From Psychrobacter vallis (lineage in GTDB: Bacteria > Pseudomonadota > Gammaproteobacteria > Pseudomonadales > Moraxellaceae), in the NCBI RefSeq assembly GCF_904846715.1, contig NZ_CAJHBU010000008.1, positions 86,751-150,750 of the forward strand: a DNA stretch of 64,000 nucleotides. Direction: 5' to 3'. The notes under the pieces are model-generated. The model was given only the letters and a program-made list of their open reading frames with translations, did no database searches and was not told the origin of the DNA. Positions 37,630 to 46,893 of this stretch are shown piece after piece. How positions within the stretch are numbered: the first letter of the stretch is position 1; every line of letters begins with the position of its first letter. A program made the position numbers and the translations under genes.

Positions 37630-37902
37630 CTTAATTCCTCTATTATTTTATTTAGGGCGTGTCCTAGTATAAAAAACTGGCATATTTTTATGCAGAATGG
37701 CTTCTATTATTATGATTTGTTTATTGTTTTATTCATATACCTAAACAATATGGCTATTATGCACAGCACTTGTCTTACTGTCATTATAGGTTGGGTGTAT
37801 GATTGCGATATGATTTGTTTTACTTTATGATTTTTTGCTAATGGGCATTGCGAGACAGTGCATTTGCTGCTAACTGATTTTTGGGATAAAATTTTCGACG
37901 CT

Positions 37903-39015
37903 TTAGTTGAGATTGGCCGCTTCTTGTTGTTGTAGCGCTGCATACCCTGCCAGACGTTTGCGTTCGCTGTCATTAAATAACTGCTGTTCGATTTGCTCAA
38001 TCTGAGCTTGAACTTGTGTACTGTCCGTCTGTTGGCTCAAAAGGCGCTGTTTTTGTGTTTCATATTGAGTAAAACGCTGGTCAAAATCGGCATCTTCTTG
38101 ATCTACTTGGGCAAGCCTTGCTGCTGCTGGCGCACCTACCAGCTCACGGCGCATACTATATAAGGCTTCAGGCGTTGCGCCTTTGGCTTTCATCTGTTCT
38201 GTACGATTTATCAATTCATTTAAATTGGCTTGCTGCTCGATATTGGCTTTGGCGGTATTGTCTGGCATACGGCTGACATAGTCTTGTCTTGCGGCTTGTT
38301 TTTGACTGTCAGACATTTGCTCGTTTTGCCCAATTCTGATCATTTCCATACTATATTCATCGTATTCATCTTCAGCGCCAAAAAAAGCTGTGATGGTTGG
38401 TTTTTCAAAATACTGCTGACGCAAATTGGCGACGTCTTGCTTTTGCTGAGTGACGACGCTCAAATCCAGCGCGCCGTTTTTGGTCGCTTGTAGCTGAAGA
38501 TTGCCATAGCGCTTCTCTATCTCTGGAAGCGCTTTTAAATAGGCAATATATTGCTTAAATATGGTAACTGCTTGACTGGCGGCAGGCTCTGGCGTGTGGT
38601 GGCGAATGTAACTGTCGACACGCGCTGATATTGCAGCTTCGTCCTCCTCTCCGAGTGCCGATAAAAAATAATCAAACAGCCGCCGTAAGCCTTCGGTGAC
38701 GACCAGTTGTTTATTTTCATCAATAATAATTTCACCATCCACCTCTGCCCCTTGTAAAGATTGCGGCAAATCCTCTAAACCTGTGGTAAGTCTGGTAAAG
38801 TTTTGGGTATCAGAGGCTTGGATGGCTTTATCAGCACCAGATAGGATAGGGACTGAGCCACCCGCTTTATTATTAAAGGCAAGAGAGAGAGGAATGGCTT
38901 GCGCCAAATTCTTACCAGCGCTGGGTTTGAACCACAGGATAATCGCCACCGTGACTATGATTACCATAGCGATGATAGCGATTGATAAATAAGCGGAACG
39001 GCGACCATTTGACAT
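37903..39015 (-). CDS. lifO: Lipase-specific foldase (lipase chaperone)
   Basis: A membrane-anchored periplasmic steric chaperone that folds the lipase encoded just upstream. The N-terminal helix (about residues 8-28) anchors it. The Lif signature Arg-x1-2-Phe-(Asp/Glu)-Tyr appears as RRLFDYFLSALGE near residue 112. The remaining helical arms end in EQIEQQLFNDSERKRLAGYAALQ. At 370 residues it is of usual length. The gene begins 29 bases after the lipase stop, so the two form one operon, as in Pseudomonas and Acinetobacter. Confidence 0.95.
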   Translation of the reverse strand: MSNGRRSAYLSIAIIAMVIIVTVAIILWFKPSAGKNLAQAIPLSLAFNNKAGGSVPILSGADKAIQASDTQNFTRLTTGLEDLPQSLQGAEVDGEIIIDENKQLVVTEGLRRLFDYFLSALGEEDEAAISARVDSYIRHHTPEPAASQAVTIFKQYIAYLKALPEIEKRYGNLQLQATKNGALDLSVVTQQKQDVANLRQQYFEKPTITAFFGAEDEYDEYSMEMIRIGQNEQMSDSQKQAARQDYVSRMPDNTAKANIEQQANLNELINRTEQMKAKGATPEALYSMRRELVGAPAAARLAQVDQEDADFDQRFTQYETQKQRLLSQQTDSTQVQAQIEQIEQQLFNDSERKRLAGYAALQQQEAANLN

Positions 39016-39044
39016 AAGTGAGAGTTCTTATTTTATCAGTCAGT

Positions 39045-40121
39045 TTAGAGATTTGCGTTTTTGAGGCGATTGACCTGAGTGCGATAGATAGACTTTGGCT
39101 CAGACTCTCCCCATGCGGTCAAACCTAACACTTGATCGGCAGAATCTAAGTGATTCATTCGATAGTTGTCACGAATCACATAGCCAAGGCGACTGGAACA
39201 GGCAGAGACCAAACCATCATTAGACTCACCTACGAACGGGACGCCTGTTGCTGCCAATAGATAGTCGCTAGGATCGAGTGCGCTAGTGAGTTGCCCAACC
39301 CCACTAAATGAGTAATATTTAATGCCATTAACATTGGTATTCGCGGGCTGACCACAATACGATCTTGGCATCGCTGCTGGAAACTTTGCATTAAAATTCG
39401 CAGCGCCACTTGTTGATAACGCGACGAGTGCTTGCCAGCCATCTTGCTGTTGTATCTGATTAAAACTGATACCCGAGCCAATGTCGGTAAAGCCTCCAAT
39501 TAAATTAAACACGCCTGATACCAACTCTGTCGTGACGTTTGACGGACTGCCTGATGTGTTATTTGGCTCAAGCGTATTTTTGACAAAATCTGCCGTTTTT
39601 GAGCCTTGTTCTGGGCTGGATACCGCTGTGACTGAGGCGACATATTTTGGTGCCACGCCAGCGACATAACGAATATCTATACCGCCTTGACTGTGCCCGA
39701 ATAAATTGACTTTAGCTTTGCCTGAAATGGCCGTGATGGTTTTGACTTGTTGCAGCAGCTGCTCACCGCGAACCTCGCTGTTATTGACGGCAGAGGTTTT
39801 GGTGGTGTACACCTCTGAGCCACCTTTTATCAATTCACCCGGAATGCCATTAAAGTAATCAATGACCCCAAATAGCTTGGTGAAACCGCCGAGTCCATGC
39901 GCCATAACGACAGGATATTGGGTTTTTGTATAGCTAGAAGTAAAGTATTTGCTATCGACTAGCGTGCAGCCGTTAGCATTGGCACAATTATAATATTGGC
40001 CTGCCGCTTGCGCAGAGGTGGTTTGTATCGTGAGCAATAAGACACCTGCGCCAATGCCACCAAGTGATGGTAAAAATAGGTTTGGCTTTAGTGCCGTGCA
40101 GAGATAGGTTTTGATAGTCAT
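39045..40121 (-). CDS. lip: Secreted triacylglycerol lipase (family I)
   Basis: A 358-residue extracellular lipase. The signal peptide (about residues 1-39) ends AQA-AGQ. The oxyanion region is PVVMAHGLGGF, the nucleophile Ser lies in NLFGHSQGG near residue 142, the acid is in ESNDGLV and the catalytic His is in RMNHLD. Dependence on the foldase encoded next door places it in the Lif-requiring subfamily, which is secreted by the type II system after periplasmic folding. Start 40121 has AAGGACG upstream and gives a normal signal peptide. The frame reaching 40250 adds an implausible tail. Confidence 0.94.
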   Translation of the reverse strand: MTIKTYLCTALKPNLFLPSLGGIGAGVLLLTIQTTSAQAAGQYYNCANANGCTLVDSKYFTSSYTKTQYPVVMAHGLGGFTKLFGVIDYFNGIPGELIKGGSEVYTTKTSAVNNSEVRGEQLLQQVKTITAISGKAKVNLFGHSQGGIDIRYVAGVAPKYVASVTAVSSPEQGSKTADFVKNTLEPNNTSGSPSNVTTELVSGVFNLIGGFTDIGSGISFNQIQQQDGWQALVALSTSGAANFNAKFPAAMPRSYCGQPANTNVNGIKYYSFSGVGQLTSALDPSDYLLAATGVPFVGESNDGLVSACSSRLGYVIRDNYRMNHLDSADQVLGLTAWGESEPKSIYRTQVNRLKNANL

Positions 40122-40429
40122 CGCAACGTCCTTGTTGTCATTAAGTTTGATCTTCCTTACCTTGCCTATGTACTCACAAAAGCGGTAAAGATGGTTGCTA
40201 ATTCCTTTAGCAACTAAATTTACAATACTTATATAATTTGCAACATTCAACCAATTTTCGCAAATATGAATATATTAGTATGACTAATGAGTCATATAAG
40301 CGTTCACCACGTTGTAAAGTAATTATTATTAATAATAATGATAGGTTCGCTATCACTTAACGTCAAAGTGTCACCCGTACGTTTATGGTATAATTCATCC
40401 ACAATAAACCCATAATTATAAGACAGACA

Positions 40430-41224
40430 ATGATGAATAAAAAATCTCTTATCCAATCCGCCGACGCCATAGAAAAAATGCGCGTGGCCGGTAAACTTGC
40501 CAGCGATGTTTTGGTGATGCTCGACGAACACGTTAGAGTAGGCATCAGTACCGAAGCACTGAATCAAATTGCTCATGACTATATCGTGAATGTGCAGCAA
40601 GCCATTCCTGCGCCGCTTAACTATAATGGTTTCCCAAAATCCATTTGTACCTCAATCAATCACGTGGTTTGTCATGGTATCCCAACTGAGAGCAAGCTGT
40701 TAAAAGATGGCGATATTATCAATATCGATGTCACGGTGATTAAAGACGGCTACTATGGTGACACCTCAAAAATGTGGATCGTTGGCAATGCTTCTATCAT
40801 GGCACAGCGTATCTGCAAAGTGGCTCAAGAAGCGCTGTATGCTGGTATGAGCGTGGTAAAAAACGGCGCACGTCTAGGCGATGTCGGTGCTGCTATTCAA
40901 GCAGTGGTCGAACCTGAACGCTTTAGTATCGTGCGCGAGTTTTGTGGTCATGGCATCAGCAATGAATTTCACCATGAGCCACAAGTCATGCACTACGGCA
41001 AAAAAGGCACAGGATTTGAGCTAAAAACTGGCATGACTTTTACCATCGAGCCTATGATTAACCAAGGCACGTGGCAGACGAAGATTTTGCCCGATGAATG
41101 GACTGCGATTACCAAGGACCGTAAGTTGTCTGCTCAGTGGGAGCACACCATGGTGGTGACCGACAATGGCTGTGAAGTATTTACTACCCGCCCTGAAGAA
41201 GATTTGAGTTTTTTGACTCAGTAA
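40430..41224 (+). CDS. map: Methionine aminopeptidase, type I
   Basis: Removes the initiator methionine from nascent proteins. It has 264 residues. The five metal ligands are recognisable: the Asp residues in NIDVTVIKDGYYGDTS, the His in FCGHGISNEFH, Glu in FTIEPMIN and Glu in QWEHTMVV. The upstream FPKSICTSINHVVCHGIP block is type I-specific. Two consecutive ATG codons at 40430 and 40433 are both possible starts. A terminator follows directly, so glnD has its own promoter despite the conserved map-glnD-dapC order. Confidence 0.97.
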   Translation: MMNKKSLIQSADAIEKMRVAGKLASDVLVMLDEHVRVGISTEALNQIAHDYIVNVQQAIPAPLNYNGFPKSICTSINHVVCHGIPTESKLLKDGDIINIDVTVIKDGYYGDTSKMWIVGNASIMAQRICKVAQEALYAGMSVVKNGARLGDVGAAIQAVVEPERFSIVREFCGHGISNEFHHEPQVMHYGKKGTGFELKTGMTFTIEPMINQGTWQTKILPDEWTAITKDRKLSAQWEHTMVVTDNGCEVFTTRPEEDLSFLTQ

Positions 41225-41230
41225 TGTCAC

Positions 41231-41258
41231 AAAAGATCGCCTAGGCGGTCTTTTTTTT
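41231..41258 (+). terminator. Terminator of map
   Basis: Stem GATCGCC / GGCGGTC with a 2-base loop followed by eight T. Confidence 0.88.
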
Positions 41259-41452
41259 GGCTTATTATTTTTTGGCTGATAATTAAGCCATCTTGAGTAT
41301 TGTACTGACAGGCTTTTTATCTTTATACTCTGATGAGCTTATACTTTTTATTGATGGCTGTTATCAGCTATCCGTCAGCTATCCGTACGCGGGTTGTCCT
41401 AGACATTTTAGCTTGACCGATTTACTTATACATTCATAACTGGATAACACTC

Positions 41453-44206
41453 ATGTTTACTTGTGATGTCGCCTCTATTGATCTGACGCCCTTACCTTTA
41501 TTGTTGCTATCAAATGATGTGGCGGCAGACGCACCTGTGTCAGCAGACACCAATGCGCCAGAAAAGTCGCTACTGGGTATTCCTGAGTGGCTGGCACAAA
41601 TCAATGACGATATCAGTCGCGCACTTGAACGTGGGGTCAATATCCGCCAATTGGTCGCGGCACGTGCCTGCGCTATCGATAGCTTGCTCATTGCTTTGTT
41701 TAATTGGTTTGAGTTAGACAAGACAGATTTGGCATTATTTGCTACTGGTGGCTATGGTCGTGGTGAGCTGTCGCTGTATTCAGATATCGATATTTTGCTG
41801 CTCTCTCCTGATGAGATTGACAGCGACACTAGTGGCAAAATTGATCGTTTGGTGGCACTACTCTGGGATATAGGGCTAGAGCCTGCCCTCTCGGTGCGTA
41901 GCGTCAGTGATGCGTTGGAAGCGGTACTTGACCACACCATTGCCAGTGCCCAGTTAGAAGCTCGGCTACTGATCGGTAATGCAGATTTACAAGAAGTGCC
42001 TATTCAAATTGTCAATAAGCAGTGGTCACCGCGTGCCTTTTTCGATGTAAAAATCGAAGAAGCCAGAGTACGTTACTTGCAGCACAATGCCACAGAGTAC
42101 AATCTTGAGCCAAATATCAAAACAGCTCCCGGTGGCCTGCGAGACATTCATATCGTGGGTTGGGTGACCAAACGCTATTTTCGCGTTAGCAAGCTTTATG
42201 ATCTCGTCCAACAAAACTTTTTGACCGAAAAAGAATTTGATGATCTGAGCTTTGCAGAAGGCTACTTATGGCAAATACGTCATTATTTGCATGTATTAAC
42301 GGGCCGTAATGAAAACAAGCTACTGTTCGATTATCAACGTGAGATTGCTCAATTGATGGGCTATGAGACCCAGCCAGATGACGAACCCAATGCGGCGGTT
42401 GAGCGTTTTATGCGCGATTATTATCGCTGTGCCATGCGGATATCGACGTTGTCTGAGATGCTGATCAATCACTATTATGAGACGATTATAGAGCCGCAGC
42501 TGCCAGATGAGGAACGCCCCAAAAAGCAGCCAATCAATGCCCGCTTTAATCAAGTCGGTGACCAAATCGCCATATCGCATCACAGGGTCTTTGCCCAGCA
42601 TCCTGAATCAATTTTGGAGATGTTTTTGCTGATGGGTCAATACGGTATCAAAAACGTCCGTACGCATACCTTACGCGCCCTAAAAGTCGCCGCCCGCGGT
42701 ATTGATCAGGTTTATCGTGATAACCCCACTCACCAAGCACTGTTTTTGGCCAACTTAAAAGAACAAAATTATCTCTTTCATCGCTTACGTACCATGAACC
42801 GCTGTGGCGTGTTAGGCAACTACGTTCCTGCGTTTGCTCAAGTCACAGGTCTCATGCAGTACGATTTGTTTCACCGTTATACGGTAGATGCGCATACGTT
42901 GTTTTTGATTCGCATTTTGCACCGTTTTACTGATCCACGTTTTTATGAAGACTTCCCACTGGTCAGCTCTATCTTTCAACGTATCGAGCGCAAAGAAATC
43001 TTAGTACTGGCCGCCATGTTTCATGACATTGCCAAAGGTCGCGGCGGCAATCATAGTGAGCTTGGGCAAACGGAATCGGTTGATTTCTGTTTGGCTCATG
43101 GCATGAGTTTGGCAGATGCCAACTTAGTCGGCTGGCTAACCCGCTATCATTTATTGATGTCACTGACTGCCCAGAAAAAAGACATATCAGACCCAGAAGT
43201 CGTCACCGTTTTTGCCAACTTAATCGGCAACGTTACCCACCTCAATCATCTGTACGTATTGACTGTCGCAGACATGAACGCCACCAACCCACAGTTGTGG
43301 AACAGTTGGCGCGCCACACTCATGAAACAACTATACTCACAAACTCGGCGCATTTTGCGCGCTGATATCGATGCGCCCACCAATCGCCAAGACATGATTA
43401 GCGCCACACGGCAACAAGCTCTGGTGATGTTAGACAAGGTTGATAACCAGCATATGAATCGCGATGAAGTATTGCGACTATGGGACGATCTGGGCGATGA
43501 ATACTTTTTGCGCGAGATTGCTGAGGATATCTTATGGCACACCGAAGCGATCTTGAATCATCCACCGATTGGGCTTGCCTCCAATGCAGACAGCCCGCCA
43601 TTGGTTGTACTGCGTGAGCATCGAGAGCTGGCGCTTGATGCCGTACAGGTTTTTGTGTATACCCAAGATCAGACAAATCTGTTTGCCGTTACCATGGCAG
43701 TATTTGACCAGATGAACCTCGATGTTTTAGATGCTCGCATCATTACGGCCACTCGTGATTTTGCATTGGACTCTTATGTATTGCTAGATCCTAGTGGCAC
43801 GCTATTGGTTGATGAAGACAGTCAGCAAGAGCTGAAACAGCGCTTGATTGATGCTTTTAAAGACCCGACCGTGCTAAAACTCACCAATAAACGTATGCCG
43901 CGCCAGCTTAAGCATTTTGAAGTGACCACAGTGATTAATTTTGAGTTTAATGATGCTTCAGATCAGCATATTATGAGCTTAGAAACGCTGGATCAACCGG
44001 GGCTATTGGCACGAGTGGGACAAGTATTTTTGCAGGAACAAATCGAGGTACATGCTGCTCGTATTACTACTTTGGGCGAGCGTGCAGAGGATATGTTTTA
44101 TATCAGTGACCAAAATGATGAGCCCCTATCTGCCGACCGGCTTGAAACATTGAAGTCCGCATTGACTGCGAGTTTGAGTGTGCAAAAAGATACTCGTGTG
44201 ACTTAA
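41453..44206 (+). CDS. glnD: Bifunctional PII uridylyltransferase/uridylyl-removing enzyme
   Basis: Senses glutamine and adds or removes UMP on PII proteins, controlling nitrogen assimilation. The 917 residues have the nucleotidyltransferase site GGYGRGELSLYSDIDILLL (from about residue 97), the HD hydrolase site MFHDIAKGRGGNHS (near 522), and two ACT glutamine-sensing domains (about 725 onward, and about 835 onward with SLETLDQPGLLARVGQVF). Sequence and length are standard. The ~40-residue N-terminal stretch before the first domain is variable. No glnB gene is in the window. Confidence 0.97.
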   Translation: MFTCDVASIDLTPLPLLLLSNDVAADAPVSADTNAPEKSLLGIPEWLAQINDDISRALERGVNIRQLVAARACAIDSLLIALFNWFELDKTDLALFATGGYGRGELSLYSDIDILLLSPDEIDSDTSGKIDRLVALLWDIGLEPALSVRSVSDALEAVLDHTIASAQLEARLLIGNADLQEVPIQIVNKQWSPRAFFDVKIEEARVRYLQHNATEYNLEPNIKTAPGGLRDIHIVGWVTKRYFRVSKLYDLVQQNFLTEKEFDDLSFAEGYLWQIRHYLHVLTGRNENKLLFDYQREIAQLMGYETQPDDEPNAAVERFMRDYYRCAMRISTLSEMLINHYYETIIEPQLPDEERPKKQPINARFNQVGDQIAISHHRVFAQHPESILEMFLLMGQYGIKNVRTHTLRALKVAARGIDQVYRDNPTHQALFLANLKEQNYLFHRLRTMNRCGVLGNYVPAFAQVTGLMQYDLFHRYTVDAHTLFLIRILHRFTDPRFYEDFPLVSSIFQRIERKEILVLAAMFHDIAKGRGGNHSELGQTESVDFCLAHGMSLADANLVGWLTRYHLLMSLTAQKKDISDPEVVTVFANLIGNVTHLNHLYVLTVADMNATNPQLWNSWRATLMKQLYSQTRRILRADIDAPTNRQDMISATRQQALVMLDKVDNQHMNRDEVLRLWDDLGDEYFLREIAEDILWHTEAILNHPPIGLASNADSPPLVVLREHRELALDAVQVFVYTQDQTNLFAVTMAVFDQMNLDVLDARIITATRDFALDSYVLLDPSGTLLVDEDSQQELKQRLIDAFKDPTVLKLTNKRMPRQLKHFEVTTVINFEFNDASDQHIMSLETLDQPGLLARVGQVFLQEQIEVHAARITTLGERAEDMFYISDQNDEPLSADRLETLKSALTASLSVQKDTRVT

Positions 44207-44253
44207 TTGATATTACGGGTAAAATATAACAAGTCACTATAGATAGCATTATT

Positions 44254-44272
44254 CGGGCATGTGGAGCATGCC
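44254..44272. other. Short GGGCATG/CATGCCC hairpin after glnD
   Basis: A 7-8 base inverted repeat with a short loop and no T-run, so a poor terminator. The GGGCATGT half resembles the ends of the element at 54088. Confidence 0.4.
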
Positions 44273-44362
44273 CTACCGTTAACGAACCAAACTGATGCTT
44301 CAATATGGGTTAGCAGGCGATATTTTCGTGTTCGTTCTGTCTCTATAGTAGCAGCAAGCCGT

Positions 44363-45097
44363 TTATAACGTGCTTTTATATATCATCTCGCTGGCATGTT
44401 CATCAAGCTCATCGTCAGCAAGATCTGGTGGCAAAATTTTGGCATCGATCTGCTGTTCCCCTAACACGAGGCGTCCCGCATCGACTTCTTTCTGTAATAA
44501 GCAATGTAACGTGGCAAGATGAAAGCGACCGTCAAAATACTCATGCAACTGTCTTAAAGAAATGGGTGAGTTAACATGGACATCTGGATACAAGCTGTCT
44601 TCTGCTAAAATAGCCATCTCATTAAATGTCTCTTCGCGCACCATTTCATCTTTGTCAATTTTGCGTTGTAAGGTACTTGCCGTTCGTCCTTTGGCCGCCA
44701 ACATAAAGATAAAAATCACGGTCTGCAAAACAAATAAGGCAAAGTAATGCCACAAAGTTAGTGAGATATCTAACACATTATTGAGCAACATCAGCACCAT
44801 AGCCACGACTACATAACCGACCAATTGCCACAGCAACCACATCATTAAACTGTTTTCGCCATACCAAACTATTTTTCGTTCTTTCTGGGTAATCAGTTGC
44901 TGGCGAGCCTGCCACCAGCATTGTTCCCGCTGTTCCAATAGTTCGTACAATTTCGTACGTTGTTGGCTATTATCAACGTGGGCATTTCTGATAGTTTTCG
45001 CACGACTATTTTCATTATGGATATCTTCGACAATATTAATATCTTCTACATTACTATTTTCATTATGGATATCTTCAGTTCTTAACATACTTGGCAT
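44363..45097 (-). CDS. Membrane protein of unknown function with an internal repeat
   Basis: I do not recognise the family. The 244 residues begin with an acidic region holding two copies of EDIHNENS 16 residues apart. A basic amphipathic stretch (LYELLEQREQCWWQARQQL), two transmembrane helices (about 90-110 and 117-137) and a soluble C-terminal ~100 residues follow. That part contains SPISLRQLHEYFDGRFHLAT-LHCLLQKEVDAGRLVLGE, which looks like a small winged-helix-like unit. AAGGATG precedes the ATG. It is encoded convergently to glnD and divergently from dapC. Confidence 0.75.
   Translation of the reverse strand: MPSMLRTEDIHNENSNVEDINIVEDIHNENSRAKTIRNAHVDNSQQRTKLYELLEQREQCWWQARQQLITQKERKIVWYGENSLMMWLLWQLVGYVVVAMVLMLLNNVLDISLTLWHYFALFVLQTVIFIFMLAAKGRTASTLQRKIDKDEMVREETFNEMAILAEDSLYPDVHVNSPISLRQLHEYFDGRFHLATLHCLLQKEVDAGRLVLGEQQIDAKILPPDLADDELDEHASEMIYKSTL
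45005..45076 (-). repeat. 24-bp perfect direct repeat, 48-bp period, in the 44363 gene
   Basis: ACTATTTTCATTATGGATAT and the next 4 bases occur identically at 45005-45028 and 45053-45076, in frame, encoding EDIHNENS twice. Confidence 0.85.
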
Positions 45098-45356
45098 ATC
45101 AAATCATCCTTACAATACTCTATTATTAGGGCTGACAGCGATATTTTTTATCGTTATAAGTTACCAATTTATAGGCTTTATTTAACGTTTTTGCGCACTT
45201 CCAAATCCATCTTCTCTCAATCAATGAGGGTGGTTCACTGTTCTGCCGTAGCAACATAAGAAGAAAAGGACAAAAAACAAGAGAAGTGCTACACTGCTCA
45301 AATGTAATTTTTCTTTATAACTTTATTATTAATTGTCTATTATAGTTACCACACTT

Positions 45357-46595
45357 ATGAATCACAACTTAACGCATTTGCACCCTTACCCCTTTGCCAA
45401 GATGGCAGCATTGCTTGCCAATAGCACGCCAATCAAAGGCTACAACGAAATTAAGCTGGGGATTGGAGAGCCAAAACATGAGCCGCCAGCCTTTGTACTG
45501 GACGTACTACACGAAAACTTGGACAAAATAAGTCATTATCCAACCACCAATGGGATGTTCGAGCTGCGTCAAACCATTGCGCACTGGCTTGAAAAGCGAT
45601 TTTATCTCAATCACGTCGATGCCAATACGCAAGTCCTACCCGTCATGGGCACGCGCGAAGCCATTTTTAGTCTGGTGCAGGCGGTTATTGACCATAAAGA
45701 CGCTGCCTCTGAGAATCATCAAAAATCTTCAAGTAAGCAAATGCAACCGCCAACGATTGTCATGCCCAATCCGTTTTATCAAATATACGAAGGCGCCGCG
45801 ATACTCGCACAAGCGACCCCTTATTTTGTGCCTTGTAGCATCGACAATGACTTTAAAGGTAACTACCGTGCTGTCCCAAGAGAGGTCTGGACTCGCACAC
45901 AGTTATTGTTTGTCTGTAGCCCCAACAATCCGACAGGCTCTGTCATGACTATGGAGGATTGGGAGCATCTGATTCGTCTGTCAGATCAATACGGTTTTGT
46001 CATTGCGAGTGATGAGTGTTATAGCGAGCTGTATTTTGATACCGCGCCCATTGGCTTACTGCAAGCCTGTGCGGCTCTTGGTCGACATGATTTTCATAAC
46101 TGTATCGTATTTCACTCTTTATCCAAACGCTCAAACTTGCCCGGTTTGCGCTCAGGGTTTGTGGCAGGTGATGCGCAGATTTTGCAGGCTTATTTGCAAT
46201 ATCGCACCTATCAAGGCTGTGCGATGCCGATACCGCATCAGCTCGCTTCTATCGCGGCGTGGCAAGATGAAAAGCACGTGGAACACAATCGTCAGCTTTA
46301 TCAAGAAAAATTTGCGTTATGGATGTCTGAGCTTGGTGAGCTGTTAGAGCTGCGTATGCCTGAAGCTGGGTTTTACTTTTGGATAAAAGCCCCTGATCAG
46401 TTCGATGGTGATGATGAGCTATTTGTCAAAGCGCTCTATGAGCAGGCCAACATTCACGCCTTAGCCGGACGCTATTTGTCCCGTGACATTAATGGCTACA
46501 ATCCTGGGCAAGGTTATGTCCGTATTGCGTTGGTCGCTAGTGTCGATGAAAGCCGTGAGGCGATTGATCGTATTCGTACATTGCTGGGTGCATAA
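45357..46595 (+). CDS. dapC: Succinyldiaminopimelate transaminase
   Basis: Aminotransferase of lysine and peptidoglycan-precursor synthesis, acting on N-succinyl-2-amino-6-ketopimelate. It is a 412-residue fold-type I PLP enzyme. The PLP lysine lies in FHSLSKRSNLPGLRSGF near residue 255, with SPNNPTGSVM and IASDECYSELYFD upstream of it. The conserved neighbourhood with map and glnD supports DapC over other class I/II aminotransferases. The frame also opens at TTG 45333, but the ATG at 45357 gives the usual N-terminus (MNHNLTHLHPYPFAKM). Confidence 0.92.
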   Translation: MNHNLTHLHPYPFAKMAALLANSTPIKGYNEIKLGIGEPKHEPPAFVLDVLHENLDKISHYPTTNGMFELRQTIAHWLEKRFYLNHVDANTQVLPVMGTREAIFSLVQAVIDHKDAASENHQKSSSKQMQPPTIVMPNPFYQIYEGAAILAQATPYFVPCSIDNDFKGNYRAVPREVWTRTQLLFVCSPNNPTGSVMTMEDWEHLIRLSDQYGFVIASDECYSELYFDTAPIGLLQACAALGRHDFHNCIVFHSLSKRSNLPGLRSGFVAGDAQILQAYLQYRTYQGCAMPIPHQLASIAAWQDEKHVEHNRQLYQEKFALWMSELGELLELRMPEAGFYFWIKAPDQFDGDDELFVKALYEQANIHALAGRYLSRDINGYNPGQGYVRIALVASVDESREAIDRIRTLLGA

Positions 46596-46633
46596 GCAGT
46601 CGCTTTACACGCGTAAAATTTCAAAAAAACACC

Positions 46634-46678
46634 AGCCTCTAATAACCATAATATAAATATGGTTATTAGAGGCTTTTT
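46634..46678 (+). terminator. Terminator of dapC
   Basis: A 17-bp perfect stem AGCCTCTAATAACCATA / TATGGTTATTAGAGGCT with a short loop, followed by five T. Confidence 0.93.
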
Positions 46679-46706
46679 GTTTGGATAATGCTATAGTGAA
46701 TAGCGC

Positions 46707-46853
46707 TATAGTCGATCCATTCTAAAATCGTTATCGTTCTGCGGGTATGGATTTTATGAAGCATCTGTCACGCTTGCGAACAGCCAGCGAGGAAAATTTA
46801 TACCAGCAGAACGTAGTTAACGTATATATCATTTTTATTCTAGATTGACTATA
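46707..46853 (+). repeat. 147-bp inverted-repeat element, divergent family A member
   Basis: Outer ends TATAGTCGATCCATTCTAAAAT and ...TTTTTATTCTAGATTGACTATA are inverted copies. An inner inverted repeat pairs CGTTCTGCGGGTATGGATTTT (46735-) with its near-complement ending at 46813. Size and TATAGTC ends match family A, but the inner sequence differs. It ends 40 bases before the CBS/DUF294 gene. Confidence 0.7.
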
Positions 46854-46893
46854 TAGTGAACTGTCTTTTAAATGCGCCATCAAGGATGATGCC

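Noticed and set aside
37145..37672. 175-codon plus-strand frame antisense to the META-domain gene
   Set aside because: It lies wholly opposite a well-identified lipoprotein gene, has no ribosome-binding site and no family features.
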